This document shows positions 1-5,589 of a DNA stretch of 6,720 bases, one piece after another. The position numbers and the translations under genes were made by a program. Origin of the DNA: Bacteroidota bacterium (GTDB lineage: Bacteria; Bacteroidota; Bacteroidia; Chitinophagales; Chitinophagaceae); the NCBI GenBank assembly GCA_023436685.1, contig JAEZIL010000156.1:1-6720 (forward strand), written 5' to 3'. Each line of letters starts with the position of its first letter. Positions within the stretch are counted from its first letter, which is position 1. The notes under the pieces were generated by a model. It was not told the DNA's origin. It did not search any database and saw only the letters and a list, made by a program, of their open reading frames with translations.

Positions 1-99
1 ATGAATATCCGTGCTAAGCGCATTCACGGCATTCTATATCTCGATTCGCGACCGGGGAAGGGAACCATTATCAATCTTAGTTTCCGCTTGCCTGAATAG
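1..99 (+). CDS. Sensor histidine kinase, C-terminal end only (NarX/LiaS-like)
   Basis: Frame 1 is open from the window edge to a TAG stop at 97-99, giving 32 visible residues; the gene begins outside the window. The fragment contains N-I-R-A-K-R-I-x-G and then S-R-P-G-K-G-T, followed by a short beta strand (I-I-N-L-S-F). This is the usual ending of a GHKL ATPase domain: the 'R-A-x-x-L-G-G' helix, the 'S-x-P-G-x-G-T' G2 loop that closes over ATP, and the last strand. This form is typical of HisKA_3 kinases (NarX, LiaS, DegS), which pair with LuxR-type regulators, and such a regulator lies 109 bp downstream on the same strand. The ATG at position 1 is an internal methionine, not a start. Family membership is well supported by the motif and context. 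The sensing domain and signal cannot be inferred. Confidence 0.82.
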   Translation: MNIRAKRIHGILYLDSRPGKGTIINLSFRLPE

Positions 100-149
100 C
101 AGCACTATTCATAAATAATTGCAAAAAGACATCAACTTTATAAAAATAA

Positions 150-165
150 CCTCAATTGGGTGAGG
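150..165 (+). other. Short inverted repeat in the leader of the response regulator gene
   Basis: CCTCA (150-154) and TGAGG (161-165) are perfect reverse complements separated by six bases. The repeat sits 43 bp before the response regulator start, and a GATATTTG stretch (166-173) follows directly; that stretch is one base off the Bacteroidota -7 consensus TAnnTTTG. The repeat could be a small operator or a weak hairpin between kinase and regulator genes. No T-tract follows, so it is not a terminator. A five-base repeat can easily occur by chance. Confidence 0.2.
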
Positions 166-208
166 GATATTTGGACTAGTAATCAGAACTTTAAAGAAAC
201 ATGCTTAT

Positions 209-841
209 ATGAGCCGGAACCTGGATATTAGGGTATGTATTATTGAAGACGATGAAACCATCCGTGAAGGGTATGCATACCTTATTGGTAAAACTGAAGG
301 TTATACTATAGTAAATACTTACTCATCTTACGAAGAGGCCGTAAAGAAGATAGGTAATGATGACCCTGACGTCATTTTGCTTGATGTAGAGCTTCCGGGT
401 CTGTCAGGCATAGATGCCATACCCAAGCTTAAAAAACTTTTACCCGAAACTTATATACTTATACTAACTGTTTACGAGCAGGATATGCTTATATTCCGTG
501 CATTGGGCAACGGAGCATCGGGCTACCTTACAAAAAACACTCCGCACGAAAAGATCATTTCCGCCATACACGAAGTAATGGAAGGAGGTGGCCCCATGAG
601 TGCACACATTGCGCGTATGGTGATACAGTCTTTCCAACGGAATGAAGCATCTCCGCTTACACGCCGGGAAACGGAAATATTAGAACAAATATCAACCGGT
701 AAGAGCCGAAAACGCATAGCTGAAGAACTCTTCATAGACCTGGAGACAGTAAAATCGCACATCAAGAATATTTATCACAAATTAAATGTGCATTCCAAAG
801 CCGATGCTATAAAAACCGCTAAGGATAATAAGTTCATCTAG
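209..841 (+). CDS. NarL/LuxR-family two-component response regulator
   Basis: A 210-residue DNA-binding transcription factor activated by phosphorylation, the usual size for the NarL family. Residues 7-125 form the receiver domain: acidic pair D14-D15, phospho-acceptor D59 in L-L-D-V-E-L-P-G, switch residue T87 and conserved K109 in G-Y-L-T-K. Residues 148-205 form a LuxR-type helix-turn-helix: L-T-R-R-E-T-E-I-L, then I-A-E-E-L-F-I-D-L-E-T-V-K-S-H-I, then L-N-V-H-S-K-A-D-A-I. All key residues are present, so it should be phosphorylatable and able to bind DNA. The ATG at 209 is chosen because the receiver starts seven residues later, as usual; there is no clear Shine-Dalgarno sequence, which is common in Bacteroidota. 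The histidine kinase end at 1-99 is its likely partner. A terminator at 866-893 closes the unit, so the following permease is not cotranscribed by default. Target genes are unknown. Confidence 0.95.
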   Translation: MSRNLDIRVCIIEDDETIREGYAYLIGKTEGYTIVNTYSSYEEAVKKIGNDDPDVILLDVELPGLSGIDAIPKLKKLLPETYILILTVYEQDMLIFRALGNGASGYLTKNTPHEKIISAIHEVMEGGGPMSAHIARMVIQSFQRNEASPLTRRETEILEQISTGKSRKRIAEELFIDLETVKSHIKNIYHKLNVHSKADAIKTAKDNKFI

Positions 842-865
842 AATACTATATATCAATAGATATTG

Positions 866-893
866 AGGCTTGCTAATAGCAAGCCTTTCTTTT
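866..893 (+). terminator. Rho-independent terminator after the response regulator
   Basis: AGGCTTGCT (866-874) and AGCAAGCCT (878-886) form a perfect 9-bp stem with a three-base AAT loop. It is followed by TTCTTTT (887-893). It lies 25 bp after the regulator's TAG stop and should end the two-component transcript. The tract on the opposite side is not T-rich in the minus direction, so it probably works only for the plus strand. Confidence 0.85.
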
Positions 894-956
894 AATGCTA
901 TAATATCTTCGCATAGGCATATTAAATAAGTCCATAACTAATGTGTAGCACATTAT

Positions 957-964
957 TAAATTTG
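957..964 (+). promoter_or_regulatory. Candidate Bacteroidota -7 promoter element for the permease
   Basis: TAAATTTG matches the Bacteroidota sigma-ABfr -7 consensus TAnnTTTG at every defined base. It lies between the upstream terminator and the permease start at 985, which would leave a short leader of roughly 15 bases. No convincing TTTG or TTG -33 element is seen 19-21 bp upstream (around 930-938). The region is AT-rich, so a chance match is possible. Confidence 0.4.
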
Positions 965-984
965 CTGCACAATCTATACAGTCA

Positions 985-2313
985 TTGCAAAACAATACGC
1001 CCCCTAAATTAGACCGGGCCCTTTCCCTTCCACAAGCCACAGCTATTAATATGATAGATATGGTAGGCATAGGACCATTTATTACTATACCTTTTATTGT
1101 AGGGGCTATGCAGGGGCCACTTTGCCTTCTGGCATGGCTCCTTGGTGCATTGTTAGCATATATGGATGGTATGGTGTGGGCAGAACTTGGCGCAAAATGG
1201 CCGGAAGCAGGTGGCAGTTATGTTTTTCTTCAAAAACTCTACAAAGGTAAATGGGGAAAACTAATGGCCTTTCTGTTTATATGGCAAACAGCAATACAGG
1301 CGCCACTTGTGGTAGCAAGTGGCGCTATAGGCTTTTCTCAATATTTTACATTCTTAGTGCCTTTGGACAACTATCAACAAAAGATGGTAAGCGGGACCCT
1401 TATAATTCTTCTCATAGCATTACTATATCGTAACATTAAAAGCATAGGTAAAATATCGGTTCTGCTATGGATCATTACAGGAGGCACAATTCTTTGGCTA
1501 ATATTATCGGGCTTGCCGCGCTTCAATGCACAACAGGCCTTTAATTTCAAGCTTGAAGGGAGTGCATTCTCGTGGATCTTTTTCGCTGCACTTGGCCAAT
1601 CCTCACTAAAAACAGTATACTCTTACCTCGGCTATTACAACGTATGCCATTTAGGCGCCGAAATAGAAAATCCCGAACGTAATATCCCGCGAAGTATGTT
1701 TATTTCTATTACAGGCATTGCAATACTATATATAGGTATGCAGACAGTTTTATTAGGCGTATTGCCGTGGCCAGATATAGCTTCTTCCAACTTTATTGTG
1801 AGTACTTATTTCGAACATTTATATAACCACACAGTAGCACAGATTGCAACACTACTCGTATTGTGCATTGCACTGGCTTCCTTATTCTCTGTAATACTGG
1901 GGTACTCGCGCATACCATATGCAGCTGCAAAAAACGGAGATTTCTTTGCAGTATTTGCCAAAGTACATCCTAAACATCACTTTCCACATGTATCGCTGCT
2001 TGCATTAGGAGGGTTAGCATTTGTATTCAGCCTGCTGTTTAAAATGAAAGAGGTGATCACTGCTATCATTACCATGCGCATCCTTATTCAGTTTGTATCG
2101 CAGGCGATAGGTATTATAGCATTGCATATGCGGCGGCAAAAAGTAGAACTACCATTTAAAATGCCGGCATTTCCCTTACCTGCTATCATCAGCATAATAA
2201 TATGGCTATTCATTTTATTCAGCAGCGAATGGGAATTTATACTGTTTGCACTAGGTATTATATTAACCGGTACGTTATTATTTTATATTAAACAGCGTAT
2301 ACAAAGAACATAA
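985..2313 (+). CDS. APC-superfamily amino acid permease, 12 predicted TM helices, TTG start
   Basis: A 442-residue inner-membrane secondary transporter, the usual size for the amino acid-polyamine-organocation superfamily. I count about 12 hydrophobic helices. Diagnostic motifs are V-G-I-G-P-F in the broken first helix (about residues 28-33), W-A-E-L-G followed by P-E-A-G-G-S-Y (residues 65-79), and Y-L-G-Y-Y-N...E-I-E-N-P-E-R-N-I-P-R (residues 214-236), the conserved helix 6 to loop region. Start choice: no in-frame ATG lies between the stop at 946-948 and the first ATG at 1051, and starting at 1051 would remove the conserved N-terminal lead-in L-x-R-x-L-S-L-P. TTG at 985 is the best candidate, though ATT at 952 or 955 cannot be excluded. 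Substrate is probably an amino acid or amine, but nothing here identifies which. The DsbA-like gene follows 70 bp downstream and may be cotranscribed. Confidence 0.9.
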   Translation: MQNNTPPKLDRALSLPQATAINMIDMVGIGPFITIPFIVGAMQGPLCLLAWLLGALLAYMDGMVWAELGAKWPEAGGSYVFLQKLYKGKWGKLMAFLFIWQTAIQAPLVVASGAIGFSQYFTFLVPLDNYQQKMVSGTLIILLIALLYRNIKSIGKISVLLWIITGGTILWLILSGLPRFNAQQAFNFKLEGSAFSWIFFAALGQSSLKTVYSYLGYYNVCHLGAEIENPERNIPRSMFISITGIAILYIGMQTVLLGVLPWPDIASSNFIVSTYFEHLYNHTVAQIATLLVLCIALASLFSVILGYSRIPYAAAKNGDFFAVFAKVHPKHHFPHVSLLALGGLAFVFSLLFKMKEVITAIITMRILIQFVSQAIGIIALHMRRQKVELPFKMPAFPLPAIISIIIWLFILFSSEWEFILFALGIILTGTLLFYIKQRIQRT

Positions 2314-2383
2314 GCAGTGAGCTATACGCTAAAGAGCAGCCATAGGCGGCTTGCTTATTGGGAAGGTGCTCAATTAAAAAAGA

Positions 2384-3025
2384 ATGAAGATGACTAATCA
2401 ATTATTATACATAATGGACCCGCTTTGCGGATGGTGCTATGGCTTTAGCCCTGTAATGATGAAGTTGCAAAAGGAGTATTCTCAATTTACGGTACGTATA
2501 ATACCAGGCGACATGATGACAGGCAGCCGGGTACAACCTATGAGCGCCATGTCGGAATATATATTGCAGGCTTATCACCGTGTAGAAGAATACTCGGGTG
2601 TAAAGTTTGGCGAACCTTACCTGGATATGCTGCGAGACGGTACTGATATCAACAATTCGGAACCACCTTGCCGTGCTATATATACATTCAATTTATTGAA
2701 ACCGGAGCAATCACTAGCGTTCGCACATGAATTGCAACTGGCGTATCTGCTGCATGGTAAAAGCTATAACGATGAACAAACCTATCGCAACCTGGCTATG
2801 CATTTTGATATCGATGCCGATGCCTTCATCGCACAGATGAACAGTGAAGAAGCCCGCTATGGCACGCAGCAAGAGTTTCAGTGGGTGCAAGCTGCTGGCA
2901 TAACGGGCTTTCCGTGCCTTGTATTGCAAAAGGATGATAAGTACTACATGGTATCGCAAGGCTTTCAACCCTACGAAGGTGTAGCTGAAACCATGAAGCG
3001 GATACTCAACGACCCTAACATATAA
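2384..3025 (+). CDS. DsbA-fold thiol oxidoreductase, COG3531-like, cytoplasmic
   Basis: A 213-residue thioredoxin-fold protein with an inserted helical domain, expected to catalyse thiol-disulfide exchange. The redox motif C15-G-W-C18 lies in M-D-P-L-C-G-W-C-Y-G-F, close to the N-terminus after one beta strand. This arrangement is characteristic of the predicted protein-disulfide isomerases of COG3531, related to FrnE. The middle (about residues 55-155) is the helical insertion, and G-F-P-C (residues 175-178) carries the cis-proline P177 that faces the active site. There is no signal peptide or lipobox, so it should act in the cytoplasm, unlike periplasmic DsbA. Two further cysteines are C96 and C178, the latter directly after the cis-proline. 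Start: ATG 2384, with ATG 2390 two codons on equally possible; A-rich sequence precedes it and GGAAGG at 2361-2366 is too far away. Its TAA abuts the stop of the convergent outer-membrane gene. Its substrate is unknown. Confidence 0.9.
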   Translation: MKMTNQLLYIMDPLCGWCYGFSPVMMKLQKEYSQFTVRIIPGDMMTGSRVQPMSAMSEYILQAYHRVEEYSGVKFGEPYLDMLRDGTDINNSEPPCRAIYTFNLLKPEQSLAFAHELQLAYLLHGKSYNDEQTYRNLAMHFDIDADAFIAQMNSEEARYGTQQEFQWVQAAGITGFPCLVLQKDDKYYMVSQGFQPYEGVAETMKRILNDPNI

Positions 3026-5419
3026 TTACATCCTTTTCGATTCTTCAACATTGCTGTTGTGCTGCTTTACATCCTGCTTCTTACCAAAGTTGTATGTAAA
3101 GCCAAGCGCATATTGCCGAGTAGCGAACTGGTTTACACTGCTGTTCTCAACACCGGGTCCGTTTTGCACTGCCTGGTATCTATACATATGAAAAGGGTCT
3201 TCCATCGACAGCTTTACAACGGCAGTATCTTTCCATATTTTTTTCGATATGCTTGCTTCCATCCAGTGACTAGGTTTACTGCGCTCAGTTGCACTTTGCA
3301 GGTCGCCACTATTATAAGCGTATAGTGTATCCAGTGCCCAGCCCCTGTAGTTAAACTGGTTCACAACATTTACACTATGACCGTCCGACATTGCCAATGT
3401 ATTGCCATTGCTATCTTCATAGTCGTTATGGTACCATTCGTACGATGCAGATAGCGTCCACCATTTGGCTACTTCCTCGCTATAAACAACTGCACAGTGC
3501 ATATTGGTTTTGCTGCCACCATTCAGGTAAGTATTCTGCAAGGCTTTGGTAACTGCATCGTATAATATAACTCCCGTGTTTATTGTGTTGTACACACGCG
3601 CATAAGAAATTTCAGAAAAAAGCTTGTTTTTATAGTTATGTTTCAGCTCTGTAAAATGCCTGAACTCCGGCATCAGGTTAACATTACCGGAGGTGTATGT
3701 GTACTGAGATAAATAAAACGCAAATGGGTTGAGCGTACGGTACGACGGCCTGTTGATGCGTCGACCTGCGTTTACTTCAAAGCTATTGTGCTCATCCAGC
3801 TTATAGCTTACAAATAATGTTGGGAACAATGAGGTAAGTGAACGACTGAAACTTTGACCCGTTACTTCCTGTAAACCTCTAATATTTGCATTCTCCATAC
3901 GTAGGCCTGCTTTAGCTTGCCATTTCTTACCAAGTTGCTTGTCAGCACTTACATAAGCAGCATTAATATTTTCATTATAGATGAAATTGTTTGAGCGGAT
4001 ATTATCGTATTCCCAGTTACCACTGCGGTATATATCATTAAAACTGCCAGCTTCATTTTGAACGTAGCTGGCTTTCACGCCTGCTTCCAGGTTTAACTTA
4101 TCATTCATCTTGCCTGCATAGTCTATTTTACCAACTGATACATTTATGTCCAGCGGAAAGTAACTTTTTAACATCAGGCCGGTGGGCAATTCCTGCTCTT
4201 GTTCATTATAGTTTTTACTGGTAAGGTTTTGGCCATCCCTTTGCGTCAGTCGCAGGTTGTCAACATCAACAGATAGCTCATGGTCTTTGGCTGGCTTATA
4301 GTTCAGGTTCACATTGCTATTCAGGTTCCTTCTCCAGAAGCCACGTTGATTTTCTGATGCATTATCTATTATTATATTATTTACATTATCGAAAATAGTG
4401 CTGGTGCTAAGATCTCTTTGTGTGTTGGGATGATAGATACCTTTTACCGATGCACCTGCACTTAGCTTTTCATTCAGTTCATAATCGCCTCCCACTTTCA
4501 AACTATAGTCACCAAAAGTTTCTTTCTGAAAGCTGCTTTGGTTAATCGCCTCAGTTATTTTTTGTGTGTTTTCATCTATCACCCTGCGTTCATCTCTCTT
4601 TCTTAGAAACCCTGTACCATGTAGCTGGCTGGCGTTTGCATACAGCGACAGTTTATCCTTCCTGTAATTTACATTGCCTGAATTGCGGGTAAAAAAGTAA
4701 GTATTATCTGATACAGATAAAGCTACATTTCCACTTAAACCGGCTTTCTTATTCTTTTTCAGCTTTATATTGATGATGCCTGAATTGCCTTCTGCATCAT
4801 ATTTTGCTGATGGCTGGCTCATAAGATCAAGCTGGGCAACACCTTCGGCAGGTAAACTTTTCAGATAGTTAGAAAGGTCGTCGCCTGCCAGGTAGGTCTG
4901 CTTACCATTTATCATCACCAGTACACCTTTACCATTCATGGATATATTACCACGACCATCTACCACTACTCCAGGCGCCTTCCTCAATAGTTCAAGCACA
5001 CTGTTACCTGCAGGTATGGCTGCTTGCTCAAAGTTTACGGTCATCTTACCCAAAGCCGTTTGTATAGTAGGTACGCTGCTCTTCACCACTACCTCATTAA
5101 GTTGATTAACAGCACGCATAAGCGAAATCGCTAAGTCTTTTGTTTGTGTAAGTGGTTGCACCCACCTGTCATAACCTACCATCGCTACATTCAGCAAATA
5201 CTTACCATCGTTCACATTGCTGAATGTAAAAGCACCATTGTCATCAGTTAGTTCCGAGCGTACCCATGTAGAATCAGTTGCGTTCAGCAATGAAACGGTA
5301 GCTGCCGCTACGGCTTCCTGGCTATCTTTTACTTTACCGTTGATGTTGATTTGCTGTGCTTGTAGCAAGCTTGTGTACAGGCACAATGCCGTGGTGAGCG
5401 TAGCTGTAATGCATTTCAT
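3026..5419 (-). CDS. TonB-dependent-receptor-like outer-membrane beta-barrel protein (PF14905-type)
   Basis: A 797-residue outer-membrane protein. Residues 1-21 look like a Sec signal peptide (M-K-C, hydrophobic core, L-L-Q-A before Q-Q). Residues 24-100 form a carboxypeptidase-regulatory-like domain (I-N-G-K-V...D-D-N-G-A-F-T-F...Y-L-L-N-V-A-M-V-G-Y). Residues 106-221 form a plug-like domain beginning L-N-E-V-V-V, with L-L-R-K-A-P-G-V, V-M-I-N-G-K and Y-D-A-E-G-N-S-G-I-I-N-I-K-L. The rest is alternating aromatic and polar beta-strand sequence ending in Y-A-L-G-F-T-Y-N-F, then a charged tail of about 20 residues. This matches the 'outer membrane beta-barrel' family of Bacteroidota, related to SusC and TonB receptors. 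No SusD partner is adjacent, so it is not a typical glycan-uptake pair; ligand unknown. The frame is open back to 5569, but ATG 5419 is chosen because the signal peptide begins there and the extension would read through a terminator. ATG 5497 is a weaker alternative. Confidence 0.88.
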   Translation of the reverse strand: MKCITATLTTALCLYTSLLQAQQININGKVKDSQEAVAAATVSLLNATDSTWVRSELTDDNGAFTFSNVNDGKYLLNVAMVGYDRWVQPLTQTKDLAISLMRAVNQLNEVVVKSSVPTIQTALGKMTVNFEQAAIPAGNSVLELLRKAPGVVVDGRGNISMNGKGVLVMINGKQTYLAGDDLSNYLKSLPAEGVAQLDLMSQPSAKYDAEGNSGIINIKLKKNKKAGLSGNVALSVSDNTYFFTRNSGNVNYRKDKLSLYANASQLHGTGFLRKRDERRVIDENTQKITEAINQSSFQKETFGDYSLKVGGDYELNEKLSAGASVKGIYHPNTQRDLSTSTIFDNVNNIIIDNASENQRGFWRRNLNSNVNLNYKPAKDHELSVDVDNLRLTQRDGQNLTSKNYNEQEQELPTGLMLKSYFPLDINVSVGKIDYAGKMNDKLNLEAGVKASYVQNEAGSFNDIYRSGNWEYDNIRSNNFIYNENINAAYVSADKQLGKKWQAKAGLRMENANIRGLQEVTGQSFSRSLTSLFPTLFVSYKLDEHNSFEVNAGRRINRPSYRTLNPFAFYLSQYTYTSGNVNLMPEFRHFTELKHNYKNKLFSEISYARVYNTINTGVILYDAVTKALQNTYLNGGSKTNMHCAVVYSEEVAKWWTLSASYEWYHNDYEDSNGNTLAMSDGHSVNVVNQFNYRGWALDTLYAYNSGDLQSATERSKPSHWMEASISKKIWKDTAVVKLSMEDPFHMYRYQAVQNGPGVENSSVNQFATRQYALGFTYNFGKKQDVKQHNSNVEESKRM

Positions 5420-5464
5420 AAAGGATGGTTTTAGATGTTGGTTTGAGTTCACTACTTCAGCCGC

Positions 5465-5486
5465 ACAAATAAAAATAGACAAATAA
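5465..5486 (-). repeat. Short direct repeat in the outer-membrane protein leader
   Basis: The plus strand reads ACAAATAA at 5465-5472 and again at 5479-5486, 14 bp apart start to start. On the coding (minus) strand these are two TTATTTGT copies lying 47-68 bp upstream of the ATG at 5419. Each contains TTTG, but neither fits the full TAnnTTTG box. They could be part of a promoter or an activator site. An 8-bp AT-rich repeat within a 120-bp leader may also be chance. Confidence 0.25.
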
Positions 5487-5537
5487 CAAGCATACATAGT
5501 TGGTATTGATATGTGTTTTAGATAAACTTTAACTAAA

Positions 5538-5565
5538 AGCAAAAGCGGCCCAAATGGGCCGCTTT
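5538..5565 (-). terminator. Strong rho-independent terminator after smc
   Basis: On the plus strand AAAGCGGCCC (5542-5551) and GGGCCGCTTT (5556-5565) are perfect reverse complements around an AAAT loop, giving a 10-bp GC-rich stem. Read on the minus strand, the stem runs into TTTT and then GCTTTTAG, ending smc transcription about 25 bp after its stop. The stem is symmetric, but smc is the only gene that runs into it; plus-strand sequence after it is less T-rich. It separates smc from the outer-membrane protein gene. Confidence 0.88.
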
Positions 5566-5589
5566 GCATTATTTGTAGAGTTATTTCAT

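Noticed and set aside
523..765. Minus-strand open frame inside the response regulator
   Set aside because: It lies wholly antisense to a well-supported gene, and its protein shows no recognisable domain.
941..1012. Short plus-strand open frame starting with ATG at 941, considered as a leader peptide of the permease
   Set aside because: Its 23 residues show no recognisable attenuator features, it overlaps the probable permease start, and its ATG lies upstream of the candidate -7 box, so it may not be transcribed.
2335..2351. Imperfect hairpin AGCAGCC / GGCGGCT with an ATA loop between permease and DsbA-like gene
   Set aside because: It has an internal A-G mismatch and no T-tract follows, so it is not a credible terminator. 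The two genes may still share a transcript.
3046..3059. Hairpin CAACA / TGTTG near the convergent gene junction, considered as a terminator
   Set aside because: The stem is only 5 bp and AT-rich, lies inside the outer-membrane protein coding sequence, and no T-tract follows on either strand.
3026..5419. Possible SusC of a glycan-uptake SusC/SusD pair
   Set aside because: No SusD-like lipoprotein gene is adjacent, and at 797 residues the protein is shorter than typical SusC proteins of about 1,000 residues.
5217..5486. Plus-strand open frame antisense to the outer-membrane protein signal peptide region
   Set aside because: The sequence is explained by the signal peptide and first domain on the minus strand; no independent start signal or domain is visible.
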